64,000 nt of DNA from Bacillus sp. es.036 (GTDB lineage: Bacteria > Bacillota > Bacilli > Bacillales > Guptibacillaceae). Location of the stretch: positions 1,736,001 through 1,800,000 of the forward strand of contig NZ_PDIZ01000001.1 of assembly GCF_002563635.1 (NCBI RefSeq). The letters are read 5' to 3'. Position numbers and translations under genes: made by a program. Shown here in pieces: positions 18,456-27,318 of this stretch (within the stretch, counting starts at the first letter, position 1; each line of letters opens with the position of its first letter). The notes beneath the pieces are model-generated. The model was given only the letters and a program-made list of their open reading frames with translations. It made no database searches and was not told the origin of the DNA.

Positions 18456-19525
18456 TGAGCTCCACTCCCTTCTATACTAGCTCGAAGTAATTTAAGAGCG
18501 ATATCATCGTTTACCTTCACCTTAATTGGTTGACCAATTCTCTTTAATAAAACAAGCTGCAGCGTTTTGTTTTCTGCTTTTTTGTCTTTCTTCATTCTCT
18601 CAATTAATTGATTCGTATTAAGCTCTTTTGGAACTGTTGTAGGGAGGCCAATTTCTTGAAACCATTTCTTTATGTCATCCATACGAAGTGTTGTTTGAAA
18701 ATATTCCTCGCTCAAACGAAGCGCATAAATCATACCAATAGCCACTGCTTCTCCATGAGTCATTTTGCCATATCCTAGCTCTGCTTCAATAGCGTGACCA
18801 AGCGTATGACCAAAGTTTAGGTAAGCACGAATTCCTTTTTCACGCTCATCTTCTTTTACGATAGCACCTTTCACAGCAATACCTTTTTTAATGATAAATT
18901 GAAGCTCTTCATCGCTATAATCCTGCACAGGCTTTCCGCTTTCCATTAACCATTTTAAAAATGCTTCATCATGAATAAGCGCATGCTTAATCACTTCACT
19001 AAATCCTGAGCGCCATTCTCGAGCTGGTAAGGTTTGCAGGCACTCTGTATCATAAATAACGGCTGCTGGTTGATGAAAAGCACCAATTAAGTTTTTCCCA
19101 AGTTCATGATTAATCCCTGTCTTCCCACCAACACTTGAATCATGAGCAAGTAGCGTTGTAGGAATTTGAACAAAATCAATGCCCCGCATATATGTAGCGG
19201 CAGCAAAACCTGCAAGATCTCCTACAACTCCTCCCCCAAGAGCAATGATGCAGGCTTGCCGATCTAAATCAGCTTTAAGCAACGCAGTCATCACTTCATG
19301 ATAACGGGAAAATGATTTGGATTCCTCCCCTGATGGAACGACAAACGTTTGTATTTCTTTATCCTGCTGAATCGATGATAAATATCTTCCTTCCACTTCT
19401 TCGTCAGTAATAATGAAGAAACTTGAGTAGGGGCCTTTGACCAGCTCTTGCCATTTGAAGCGTATCCCAGTTCCGATATAAACGGGATAGCTGCCATCAT
19501 TTGTATCAATCGATAGTGAATCCAT
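18452..19525 (-). CDS. aroB: 3-dehydroquinate synthase
   Basis: 357 residues. It cyclises DAHP to 3-dehydroquinate with NAD and a divalent metal. Visible are the NAD loop P-S-G-E-E-S-K near residue 65, G-G-G-V-V-G-D-L-A-G-F near 98, and metal-ligand segments E-V-I-K-H near 177 and F-G-H-T-L-G-H near 240. Two adjacent ATGs follow the aroC stop; the second has GGGAG at 8 nt and is used here, the first (19528) is possible. It is second in the supraoperon. Confidence 0.95.
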   Translation of the reverse strand: MDSLSIDTNDGSYPVYIGTGIRFKWQELVKGPYSSFFIITDEEVEGRYLSSIQQDKEIQTFVVPSGEESKSFSRYHEVMTALLKADLDRQACIIALGGGVVGDLAGFAAATYMRGIDFVQIPTTLLAHDSSVGGKTGINHELGKNLIGAFHQPAAVIYDTECLQTLPAREWRSGFSEVIKHALIHDEAFLKWLMESGKPVQDYSDEELQFIIKKGIAVKGAIVKEDEREKGIRAYLNFGHTLGHAIEAELGYGKMTHGEAVAIGMIYALRLSEEYFQTTLRMDDIKKWFQEIGLPTTVPKELNTNQLIERMKKDKKAENKTLQLVLLKRIGQPIKVKVNDDIALKLLRASIEGSGAH

Positions 19526-19527
19526 CA

Positions 19528-20700
19528 TTAAAACTCCCGGCTATATGTCCTGTAGCGATCTAGCGCTTCCGCAATTTCTTCCATTCGATCATGACCAAAT
19601 TTATCAAGAATCGAACAAGCGACTTCCCACGCGACAACATTCTCAGCAACAACGCTAGCTGCCGGTACTGCACAGCTGTCCGATCGTTCAATACTTGCCT
19701 GGAAAGGCTCCTTTGAATCGATATCTACACTTTGCAATGGTTTGTATAGTGTTGGGATAGGTTTCATAACCCCTTTTACGACTATAGGCATTCCTGTCGT
19801 CATACCGCCCTCAAAGCCTCCAAGTCGATTAGTTTTTCGCGTGTATCCTTCTGACTCAGACCATTGAATTTCGTCGTGAACTTCACTACCAGGCTTTCTA
19901 GCTGCCTCAAAGCCTATTCCAAACTCAACCCCTTTAAACGCATTGATACTCATGACAGCTCCTGCAATTTTGGCATCAAGCTTACGATCATAGTGAACAT
20001 GACTTCCAAGACCTACAGGTAGACCCTCGACGATTACTTCTACGATGCCTCCAATTGAATCGCCATTCTTTTTAGCATCATCAATTGCTTCCATCATTTT
20101 ATTTCCTGCTTTTTCATCAAGGCTTCGAACAGGCGATTCTTCAGAAACACGTTGAACTTCTTCAAGAGACATACCACCATCGTATTGACTCTCAATCCCT
20201 CCAATCATGCGCACATGCCCAGCTACCTTAATACCAAGTGTATTGAGTAGTTTTTTAGCTACAGCTCCAGCAGCAACTCTTACCGTTGTTTCTCTAGCAG
20301 ATGAACGTTCCAATACGTTTCTCATGTCACGATGGTTATATTTAATAGCGCCATTTAAATCTGCATGCCCAGGACGCGGACGTGAGATTTGACGCTTCAT
20401 GTTTTCTTCTTGTTCTTTCGTTAATGGCTCTGCACCCATATAATTTTTCCAGTGCGTCCAGTCTTTATTTTCTACAACAAGCGCAATGGGAGCACCCGTC
20501 GATTTCGCATGTCGAACTCCGCTTAATATTTGGACTTGATCCTTCTCAATTTGCATACGTCGACCACGCCCATATCCAAGCTGGCGCCTCGCAAGTTCAG
20601 TGTTAATATCTTCTGCCAATAGCTCAAGACCAGAAGGAAGTCCTTCAAGTATTGTTGTTAGCTGCGGTCCGTGTGATTCTCCTGCTGTTAAGTATCTCAT
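19528..20700 (-). CDS. aroC: Chorismate synthase
   Basis: 390 residues, identical in length to the B. subtilis enzyme (named aroF there). It converts EPSP to chorismate using reduced FMN. Signatures are G-E-S-H-G-P near residue 8, G-R-G-R-R-M near 47, and S-S-A-R-E-T near 135; the C-terminal D-S-C-A-V-P-A segment is present. GGAGG lies 8 nt before the ATG at 20700. It is the first gene of the aro-trp supraoperon; the divergent amidase gene lies 221 bp upstream. A weak -10-like TATAGT is visible in the gap, but no clear -35. Confidence 0.96.
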   Translation of the reverse strand: MRYLTAGESHGPQLTTILEGLPSGLELLAEDINTELARRQLGYGRGRRMQIEKDQVQILSGVRHAKSTGAPIALVVENKDWTHWKNYMGAEPLTKEQEENMKRQISRPRPGHADLNGAIKYNHRDMRNVLERSSARETTVRVAAGAVAKKLLNTLGIKVAGHVRMIGGIESQYDGGMSLEEVQRVSEESPVRSLDEKAGNKMMEAIDDAKKNGDSIGGIVEVIVEGLPVGLGSHVHYDRKLDAKIAGAVMSINAFKGVEFGIGFEAARKPGSEVHDEIQWSESEGYTRKTNRLGGFEGGMTTGMPIVVKGVMKPIPTLYKPLQSVDIDSKEPFQASIERSDSCAVPAASVVAENVVAWEVACSILDKFGHDRMEEIAEALDRYRTYSREF

Positions 20701-20921
20701 CTCAATCTCCTCCATTATGCTTTGGCGCTTTTACGTACTACTATATCACACCATATAAAATTCGTGTAAGTATTTTTAACTTTTTCAATGATGGTTGGGC
20801 ATATCCTAACACAATTTAACTAAAAAAACACAAAATTTTTATTCTTTTCTCTAGCAGAATTGCTTCATCCGTTTTCTTTGGTTAATGTTGAAGATATAAC
20901 CTACAACAAGGAAGTGTCTGG

Positions 20922-22340
20922 ATGGAAATCACAAACCTTACAGCTCAATCCATGGCAAAAAAAATAAAAGCAAAAGAGATTTCGCCTGTGGAAGTTGTGC
21001 AAAGTCATCTTAATCGAATAAAACGTTTGAATCCTAAACTGAATTTATTTATCACTGTATTTGAAGAACAAGCGATAGAAGAAGCAAAAGCAGCTGAAAA
21101 AGAACTGATGAATACAGGTACAAGAGGACCTTTGCACGGTGTACCAATCGCATTAAAAGATCTTACATCAGTAGCCGGCCGGCGTACTACATTTGGTTCT
21201 CCACTTTTTAAGGATCACATTCCACAATCAGAGCCGACAATTGTAAAAAGGATTCGAAACGCAGGTGCTATTATTATCGGAAAAACAAATACACCAGAAT
21301 TCGGGCATAAAGGGACAACAGACAATCTCTTAGTAGGTCCGACAAAGAATCCATGGGACCATTCTAGAACTGCTGGAGGATCAAGTGGTGGATCTGCTGC
21401 TGCAGTAGCAAGCAAGTGCGTGCCACTAGCAGAAGGTAGTGATGGAGGCGGTTCGATTCGTATTCCTTCATGCCTAAATGGCATTATTGGTCACAAACCA
21501 ACGTTTGGTCGCGTACCGTTTGACAGCTCACCTTTCAATCGCTTTGGAACGACTCAGCCTTTTGTTCATTATGGTCCAATGGCAAGATCAACCGGTGACG
21601 CAGCTCTCCTCCTCTCTGTGATGGAAGGCTACCAGCCAACGGATCCGTATTCGGTTCCAGTCCCAGAAGAAAATTTACTTGAGGAAATGAAATTAGGTGT
21701 TAAAGGTAAAAGGTTCGCCTTTACAGAAAACTTTGGATTGTATCCCTTTGAGCAAGAAATTTTAGGTCCGCTAGAAGAAGCGATCAGTCTTTTACGTGAC
21801 CACGGGGCAATCGTAGAAAATATCCCATTTCAATTTGGTATGAAACTTGAAGAATTGATTTCATTCTTCAACAAGATGTGGTATGTGGGTTTGGCAACAG
21901 CTTACGGGTCGCTTTATGATCGCTTCCCTTCACAATTTAGTCTCTCTGTTTCTCGCATGATTGAATCCGGTAGACAGCTTAGCGCAATAGAATTAAGAGA
22001 AACCGAAATGAAGCGTACGATCATTTGGAACACACTTCAACAAGAGTTAGATCGGTATGACGCTATTCTGTCTCCAGTTGTTGGAGTAACTGCTTTTTCA
22101 CATCAAATCGAAGGTCCTGATACGATAAACGGAAAAGCTGCCGCCCCAATCTCTGATTGGATGATGACCCAGTTATATAATTGTACTGGGCATCCAGCGA
22201 TATCGATCCCAGTCGGAAAAGCGCGATCTGGCTTACCCGTAGGTCTACAGGCTGCGACCGGCAAATTCAACGATACTTTATTATTTAGAATTGCCTATAC
22301 ACTTGAACAGGAAAAAGGTTTTGAATTCCCAATGATCTAA
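20922..22340 (+). CDS. Amidase signature family enzyme
   Basis: 472 residues with the Ser-cisSer-Lys triad of the amidase signature family: Lys in A-L-K-D near residue 78, G-G-S-S-G-G-S near 153 and the nucleophile Ser in G-G-G-S-I-R near 178. It hydrolyses an amide whose identity cannot be read from the sequence; no signal peptide is present, so it is cytoplasmic. It is unlikely to be GatA because gatC and gatB are not adjacent. It is oriented opposite to its neighbours and lies between aroC and ndk, where B. subtilis has cheR. Confidence 0.88.
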   Translation: MEITNLTAQSMAKKIKAKEISPVEVVQSHLNRIKRLNPKLNLFITVFEEQAIEEAKAAEKELMNTGTRGPLHGVPIALKDLTSVAGRRTTFGSPLFKDHIPQSEPTIVKRIRNAGAIIIGKTNTPEFGHKGTTDNLLVGPTKNPWDHSRTAGGSSGGSAAAVASKCVPLAEGSDGGGSIRIPSCLNGIIGHKPTFGRVPFDSSPFNRFGTTQPFVHYGPMARSTGDAALLLSVMEGYQPTDPYSVPVPEENLLEEMKLGVKGKRFAFTENFGLYPFEQEILGPLEEAISLLRDHGAIVENIPFQFGMKLEELISFFNKMWYVGLATAYGSLYDRFPSQFSLSVSRMIESGRQLSAIELRETEMKRTIIWNTLQQELDRYDAILSPVVGVTAFSHQIEGPDTINGKAAAPISDWMMTQLYNCTGHPAISIPVGKARSGLPVGLQAATGKFNDTLLFRIAYTLEQEKGFEFPMI

Positions 22341-22362
22341 CCGCCTATTCATCGTTTTGACT

Positions 22363-22402
22363 AAAAAAAGAACCAGACAGAAATCTGTCTGGTTCTTTTT
22401 AT
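22363..22402. terminator. Bidirectional terminator between the amidase and ndk
   Basis: AAGAACCAGACAG and CTGTCTGGTTCTT form a long perfect stem with an AAAT loop, flanked by A and T runs. It separates converging transcripts. Confidence 0.9.
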
Positions 22403-22432
22403 ATAAGCGCTTTCATTTTTCTTTCAAAAAAA

Positions 22433-22876
22433 TTAAACCCACTTCGAAACCGTTTTTGTATATTCATTTAATTCATTCTCATTAAAAAACAATGCAATTT
22501 CACGCTCTGCACTTTCAGGTGAATCTGAGCCGTGGATCACATTCATACTTACTTGAACACCGTAGTCACCGCGAATGGTTCCTGGATTAGCATCTTTTGG
22601 ATTCGTTGCCCCCATCATCGTACGAGCAGTAGAAATAACATTCTCACCTTCCCAAACCATTGCGAAGACAGGACCTGATGTAATAAAGTCAACAAGTTCC
22701 CCGAAGAATGGACGCTCTTTGTGTTCACCATAATGAGTTTCTGCAAGGTCTTTTGAAACCGTCATCAATTTTGCCCCTACTAAATTAAATCCTTTATTCT
22801 CAAAGCGTGATACAATTCCACCAATCAAATTACGTTGAACACCGTCAGGCTTTACCATTAGAAAAGTTTTCTCCAC
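22433..22876 (-). CDS. ndk: Nucleoside diphosphate kinase
   Basis: 147 residues. It transfers phosphate among nucleoside di- and triphosphates through a phosphohistidine in N-V-I-H-G-S-D near residue 115. The start is GTG with GGAG 6 nt upstream. It follows hepT as in B. subtilis. Domain and length are typical. Confidence 0.96.
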   Translation of the reverse strand: MEKTFLMVKPDGVQRNLIGGIVSRFENKGFNLVGAKLMTVSKDLAETHYGEHKERPFFGELVDFITSGPVFAMVWEGENVISTARTMMGATNPKDANPGTIRGDYGVQVSMNVIHGSDSPESAEREIALFFNENELNEYTKTVSKWV

Positions 22877-22977
22877 AAAAATCTCCTCACTTTCAACACT
22901 TTGTATGTATAGGGCAGAACTATTTATCTGCCCTTCAAAATTCTATCAAATATTCGCAAAAATAACAACATTTCCTT

Positions 22978-23949
22978 TTAATGTTTTCTCTTGCCGATAT
23001 ATTCTGCGATTTGTCTAAGTGACGTTCTTGCTGAAGAAGCGGGTAGCTGTTCTAGTTCAAAGAAAGCTTTTTGAAGGTAGCGATCGCTAATCTGTCGAGA
23101 GTGTTCAATACCACCTGACAATTTCACAATGGACAGAACTTGATCCACCTGCTCTTGAGAAGCATGGAGCTCTTCTGAAAAAACATCCATGATTTTCTTC
23201 TTTTCGTTTTTCTGATTCATCGCATAAAGGACAGGTAACGTAATGTTACCCTGTAGTAGGTCTCCACCTGCTGGTTTCCCAAGCTGTTTTACAGTTCCTG
23301 TATAATCTAATATATCATCCGTTATTTGGTAAGACATACCAACGTAATAACCGAATTGCTTTAAGTGAAGCTGCTCTTGTTTAGATGCTCCCGCTGCGAC
23401 TGCCCCTAGCTCACATGAAGTTGAGATTAGAAGGGCTGTTTTACGTTTAATTCTGCGAAAATAATCCCGTACATTTTGATCCCAATTAAATTGATCACGA
23501 ATCTGTTCAATTTCACCAACGCTCATCTCTAAAATGGCATGGGACAAAATTCGATTTGCAGTCGGGTCATTTAATTCGGTCACTAGTTCAATGGCTCGGG
23601 CAAAAATATAATCTCCAGTATACATGGCTACACGGTTATCCCATTTTGCTTTTATTGTTTTAGCGCCCCGTCTCATTTCAGCATCATCAATGACGTCGTC
23701 ATGAACGAGAGAAGCCATGTGAATTAGTTCAAGCGCCACCGCTACGTTTTTCATGAGTGGCAAATTGTAATTCCCGAACTTACCTGAAAGCAGAACGAAA
23801 ACAGGACGGATTCGTTTCCCTCCAGCTTTTAATAGGTGGTTTGATGCATCCCGAAGAACGGGATGATGAGCATCTACCGTTTGCTCCAATTCAGTTTCAA
23901 TAAATGACAAGTCTTTTTTTAAAGAAGCGTATATCGTTTTTAATTTCAT
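22978..23949 (-). CDS. hepT: Heptaprenyl diphosphate synthase component II
   Basis: 323 residues of trans-prenyltransferase. It has both aspartate-rich motifs, D-D-V-I-D-D near residue 84 and D-D-I-L-D-Y near 211, and the G-G-K-R-I-R-P substrate loop near 44. With component I (hepS, 24702-25529) it makes the C35 side chain of menaquinone-7. GGTGG five bases upstream supports the ATG at 23949 over a GTG nine bases earlier. The hepS-menG-hepT order is conserved. Confidence 0.95.
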   Translation of the reverse strand: MKLKTIYASLKKDLSFIETELEQTVDAHHPVLRDASNHLLKAGGKRIRPVFVLLSGKFGNYNLPLMKNVAVALELIHMASLVHDDVIDDAEMRRGAKTIKAKWDNRVAMYTGDYIFARAIELVTELNDPTANRILSHAILEMSVGEIEQIRDQFNWDQNVRDYFRRIKRKTALLISTSCELGAVAAGASKQEQLHLKQFGYYVGMSYQITDDILDYTGTVKQLGKPAGGDLLQGNITLPVLYAMNQKNEKKKIMDVFSEELHASQEQVDQVLSIVKLSGGIEHSRQISDRYLQKAFFELEQLPASSARTSLRQIAEYIGKRKH

Positions 23950-23969
23950 GAGATCCACCTAACTGATTT

Positions 23970-24698
23970 TCACAAAATATCTGTTCTCTTATTCACTGGT
24001 TTAAAACCTCTGTGCATCGCTGCAACACCGCCAGAGTATGGCTTTGTATCAACGCGGCTAAATCCATTTTTAAAGAAAAGTTGTTTTAACTCTTCTCTAC
24101 CTGGAAACGTGCTAGCTGATTCCTGAAGCCAAGAATACTCGTCATAACTTTTTGCGAACACTTTACCAAGAACTGGCATTACGTGCTTAAAATACCCGTA
24201 ATAAACTTGTTTAAAGACAGGGATGGTGGGCTGGCTCGTTTCGAGGCAGACAACTTGTCCACCCGGCTTAACCACGCGATACATTTCTTTAATAACCTGG
24301 TTATAATCGGGGACGTTTCTTAGTCCAAAACCAATCGTAACGTAGTCAAATGAATTGTCTTCAAAAGGTAGATTCATTGCATTTCCATGAATGAGGGTAA
24401 CGTTTTCTTTCCTTTTCTCATTCACTTTGACATGACCGACTTCAAGCATGTTTTCACTAAAATCAAGTCCAATGGCTGATCCACTTTCTCCAACAGCATC
24501 AGCCATTGCAATTGTCCAGTCTGCTGTGCCACAGCAAACATCAAGTGCTGATGATCCTTTTTGAACATCCATTAATCTCATTGTATCTTTTCGCCATGCT
24601 TTGTGACGCTGAAAGCTGATGACTGAATTCATTACATCATAACGTTTTGAAATCGTTTGAAATACATCGTGAACGCGTTCTTCTTTTGATGAAGCCAT
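23970..24698 (-). CDS. menG: Demethylmenaquinone methyltransferase
   Basis: 242 residues, class I SAM-dependent methyltransferase of the UbiE/MenG family. [12 protein letters not shown] near residue 47 is motif I, and [12 protein letters not shown] near 112 is the family signature. It carries out the last step of menaquinone synthesis. It lies between the two heptaprenyl synthase genes (3 nt after hepS), linking side-chain and ring methylation. Confidence 0.96.
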   Translation of the reverse strand: MASSKEERVHDVFQTISKRYDVMNSVISFQRHKAWRKDTMRLMDVQKGSSALDVCCGTADWTIAMADAVGESGSAIGLDFSENMLEVGHVKVNEKRKENVTLIHGNAMNLPFEDNSFDYVTIGFGLRNVPDYNQVIKEMYRVVKPGGQVVCLETSQPTIPVFKQVYYGYFKHVMPVLGKVFAKSYDEYSWLQESASTFPGREELKQLFFKNGFSRVDTKPYSGGVAAMHRGFKPVNKRTDIL

Positions 24699-24701
24699 GC
24701 T

Positions 24702-25529
24702 TTATCCCTCTTCCGCCATTTTCTTTTCCTGGATCCCCTTCATTCCCCAGTTGTATTCGAAACGCTCCTGAAATAACTGATGGAGTTCTGAATGCTGTTG
24801 GAGAAGTTGGTCCATTTCCTTTTTTGCATAGGCAATATAAGAATCGAGGACGATTTTTGCTTTTGATGCCTGATTTGTTGATAACTTCGCACCTTTTACC
24901 GAGAGGAGCGTAGAAGCAATTTTTTGTAACATAAATGTACCCGATTGAATGATTCCCTGCTTTCTTTCAGTTAAAAGACGATTCATGTAGAAATAGTGTG
25001 AACCGAAGCTTTTCCAATTCGTAAGACCATAGTGTTCAGCAACTTTGCGTACTAAAATGGATTCAATCTCTTTCAAATTGTCAAACACGGGTTCAATCGT
25101 ACTATACTCAGTTTGGTAAAAAGACATCTTTGCTTCATTAATCTCCTGAATGGCTTCAGAAAGAGTCCGAATCAACTCATTATCTTCCCATTTAGAAAGA
25201 AGGTGATAATACATGCTACTAAAATAATCACCTGCAAGTACTGTCAACTGACGATTTTTTCGATCACCTTCGTTATCGATCTCCTCAAGTGAAATAAGAT
25301 CATGCGTATCAAGAGCAATTTGCACAAGCATGATGGAAAGAAGTGTATCCTGTTTCCTTTTATGTTCGAGCTTCGCTTGTTCTAGCATGCCATAAAAAAC
25401 ATATAACTTCTCTTCATCAATCACTGGAAAGTCGATAAATCGAAGTAAATATGAATGGGATAGGCGAGACTGCAGCATGTCCCGAACTCCTGCTATTTTT
25501 TTATGTGTGGTTTCCTTCGGATTTGTCAT
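24702..25529 (-). CDS. hepS: Heptaprenyl diphosphate synthase component I
   Basis: 275 residues from the preferred ATG at 25529. Largely helical, with no aspartate-rich catalytic motif, as expected for the regulatory HepS subunit that sets product length with HepT. Three ATGs compete; the chosen one has an AGGGG site 8 nt upstream, and the others (25556, 25547) have weaker sites. The gene is first in the hepS-menG-hepT-ndk run. Confidence 0.85.
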   Translation of the reverse strand: MTNPKETTHKKIAGVRDMLQSRLSHSYLLRFIDFPVIDEEKLYVFYGMLEQAKLEHKRKQDTLLSIMLVQIALDTHDLISLEEIDNEGDRKNRQLTVLAGDYFSSMYYHLLSKWEDNELIRTLSEAIQEINEAKMSFYQTEYSTIEPVFDNLKEIESILVRKVAEHYGLTNWKSFGSHYFYMNRLLTERKQGIIQSGTFMLQKIASTLLSVKGAKLSTNQASKAKIVLDSYIAYAKKEMDQLLQQHSELHQLFQERFEYNWGMKGIQEKKMAEEG

Positions 25530-25704
25530 ATCCCATACCCCTAACATGTCTTCCATTTAGAAAAGTGGGCTAGCCGCTTTATAGCGGTGAAAGCTTATTT
25601 TTCTTTTCTTCTTCAAATACCCTTATTCGTAATGGTTCAATTATGTATTCAATTCTAGTATAGCACAATAACCTTTGACCTAAAACGAGCGGCTCTTGTT
25701 TTAA

Positions 25705-25738
25705 AATGAAAGAAAAGCAGGTTTCGGTTTCCTGCTTT
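25705..25738 (-). terminator. Terminator of folE-mtrB
   Basis: AAAGCAGG and CCTGCTTT flank a 9-nt loop; on the minus strand TCTTTC follows. It overlaps the last base pairs of the mtrB stop codon. Confidence 0.8.
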
Positions 25739-25958
25739 ACTCTTCTGTACTTATTTCACCGTGTTCTGTTTGAATAACGGCTTTCCCTCTTACCTTAACG
25801 GCAGAAGTATGTTCAGTGAATTGGGCAATCATCACTTCTCCCTTATCAAGTTTCTCTGAATGATGAAATCTTGTATCAGACCCTCGTGTTAACCCAATTA
25901 CGTTCACGCCATTTTCTAAGGCTTTAATAACAAAAAAATCATTGCTATCGCTTTTCAT
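25737..25958 (-). CDS. mtrB: Tryptophan RNA-binding attenuation protein (TRAP)
   Basis: 73 residues. It assembles as an 11-mer ring and, with bound tryptophan, wraps RNA carrying spaced GAG/UAG triplets. The sequence keeps V-N-V-I-G-L-T-R-G for tryptophan binding, [12 protein letters not shown], and the RNA-contacting K-V-R of V-K-V-R-G-K near residue 53. GGAG 8 nt upstream supports the ATG at 25958 over a GTG three codons earlier. It lies 22 nt after folE, the mtrAB arrangement of B. subtilis. Its likely target is at 17981-18056. Confidence 0.97.
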   Translation of the reverse strand: MKSDSNDFFVIKALENGVNVIGLTRGSDTRFHHSEKLDKGEVMIAQFTEHTSAVKVRGKAVIQTEHGEISTEE

Positions 25959-25980
25959 ATCAATCACTCCGTTTAAAAGT

Positions 25981-26547
25981 TTAGCCTTTAATCAACCCAA
26001 GCACTTCAGCTCGTGCAGCTGTGTCATTCTCAAACACACCTCTAACTGCTGACGTTACGGTTGATGATCCAGGCTTTTTAACGCCTCTCATCGTCATACA
26101 CATATGCTCAGCTTCTACGACAACCATCACGCCGTGAGGTTCAAGTGTATCCACCATTGAATTCGCTATTGTCGATGTAATTCGCTCTTGAAGTTGAGGG
26201 CGCTTTGTAACAGACTCGACAGCTCTTGCAAGTTTGCTAAGTCCTGTTACTTTACCGCCTTTCGGTATGTATGCCACATGCGCCTTTCCAAAGAAAGGAA
26301 CGAGATGATGCTCACAAGTTGAATAAAACGGGATATCTTTCACTAAGACAAGCTCTTCGTGATCTTCCCCAAAAATGGTTTGAAAATGCTCTTTTGGATC
26401 TTGATGTAGCCCCTGAAAGATTTCTTCGTACATTCTTGCGACACGTTTAGGAGTATCTAACAATCCTTCGCGTTTTGGATCTTCCCCAATTGCTTCAAGG
26501 ATCATTGTCACTGCTTCTTGTATTTTTTCATAATTAACTTCGTACAT
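25981..26547 (-). CDS. folE: GTP cyclohydrolase I
   Basis: 188 residues (mtrA in older Bacillus naming). First step of folate synthesis, GTP to dihydroneopterin triphosphate. Zinc ligands are visible in S-T-C-E-H-H near residue 77 and in C-M-T-M-R-G near 149; the catalytic histidine is in the E-H-H. GGAGG lies ahead of the ATG. It precedes mtrB in an apparent two-gene operon; folate synthesis shares chorismate with the aro genes. Confidence 0.97.
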   Translation of the reverse strand: MYEVNYEKIQEAVTMILEAIGEDPKREGLLDTPKRVARMYEEIFQGLHQDPKEHFQTIFGEDHEELVLVKDIPFYSTCEHHLVPFFGKAHVAYIPKGGKVTGLSKLARAVESVTKRPQLQERITSTIANSMVDTLEPHGVMVVVEAEHMCMTMRGVKKPGSSTVTSAVRGVFENDTAARAEVLGLIKG

Positions 26548-26617
26548 TGTTCTTACTCCTCCATTCAGGGCCTATATTACCTATGAAGATTCTAGCACAT
26601 GGAGAAAAAGTTAGCAA

Positions 26618-26655
26618 AAAAGAAGAGCCGCATAATGTGCGACTCTTCTTTTGCC
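26618..26655 (-). terminator. Terminator of hbs
   Basis: On the minus strand AGAAGAGTCGCA and TGCGGCTCTTCT pair around CATTA with one G-T wobble, followed by six Ts. It is 15-50 nt downstream of the hbs stop. Confidence 0.9.
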
Positions 26656-26666
26656 CTATGTATTTC

Positions 26667-26939
26667 TTACTTAACTGCATCCTTAAGGGCTTTACCAGGT
26701 TTAAATGCAGGAACCTTACTTGCAGCGATTTCGATTTCTTCGCCAGTTTGAGGATTACGCCCTTTACGAGCAGAACGCTCACGGACTTCAAAGTTACCAA
26801 AACCAATTAGTTGAACTTTGTCACCCTCTTGCAAGGATTGCATAATGTTATCAAAAACTGAGTCAACAGCTTTTGTCGCTTCTTTTTTAGAAAGCTCTGC
26901 AGATTCTGCAACAGCATTGATTAGATCTGTCTTGTTCAT
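26667..26939 (-). CDS. hbs: HU-family DNA-binding protein
   Basis: 90 residues, a normal HU length. It has the [10 protein letters not shown] core near residue 46, the [10 protein letters not shown] minor-groove arm and a C-terminal F-K-P-G-K helix. It is an abundant nucleoid protein. AGGAGGTG 8 nt before the ATG is a near-perfect ribosome binding site, fitting high expression; an upstream GTG is ignored. Two candidate sigma-A promoters lie upstream. Confidence 0.97.
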   Translation of the reverse strand: MNKTDLINAVAESAELSKKEATKAVDSVFDNIMQSLQEGDKVQLIGFGNFEVRERSARKGRNPQTGEEIEIAASKVPAFKPGKALKDAVK

Positions 26940-27041
26940 TCTGTTCACCTCCTCTCAAGAGAGATGGATAAATACATTCATTCACTTAATGACCAATATT
27001 TATACGTTGCAATGCACGTTTAGTACGTTTGCAAGCCCTAT

Positions 27042-27068
27042 ATTATACGAAGATGCGAAAGAATTCAA
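27042..27068 (-). promoter_or_regulatory. Proximal hbs promoter candidate
   Basis: A perfect TATAAT (27042-27047) with TTGAAT (27063-27068) at 15 bp on the minus strand. The spacing is short, so the -35 assignment is uncertain. Confidence 0.5.
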
Positions 27069-27112
27069 TACGTTTGTGTCGATTTCAACGATTTTTCAGT
27101 GTTTTTTTACCT

Positions 27113-27140
27113 ATTATCTGCGATATTCACTATTTGTAAA
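27113..27140 (-). promoter_or_regulatory. Distal hbs promoter candidate
   Basis: TTTACA (27135-27140) and GATAAT (27113-27118) are 16 bp apart on the minus strand, each matching five of six. Bases 27135-27148 also match the cre consensus in all but one defined position, which may be chance. Confidence 0.5.
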
Positions 27141-27285
27141 CGCTCTAACGATCACTTTCCTCATTGTCGGTTAATTCATTCAATTCCGTTAATGCTTTGT
27201 TAATGCTTTACTGAACTCTGTTCTTATACACCGCTCGTAGAAACTATATTACCCCTTATACAAGTATGGTTAAACCTACAAAGCG

Positions 27286-27317
27286 AAAAATCGACTCCAT
27301 AAATTGGAGTCGATTTT
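27286..27317 (-). terminator. Terminator of spoIVA
   Basis: AAAATCGACTCCA and TGGAGTCGATTTT form a 13-bp stem with a short loop, ending at the spoIVA stop. The T-rich 3' arm follows on the minus strand. Confidence 0.88.
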
Positions 27318-27318
27318 G

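Larger units (their letters stand above)
26940..27318. other. 379-bp gap between hbs and spoIVA
   Basis: It contains the hbs leader and two candidate hbs promoters (27042-27068 and 27113-27140), then the spoIVA terminator at 27286-27317. No further gene is visible. Confidence 0.75.

Noticed and set aside
22402-22415. cre-like TATAAGCGCTTTCA after the amidase
   Set aside because: The first defined base pair is wrong (TA for TG) and it lies between converging gene ends.
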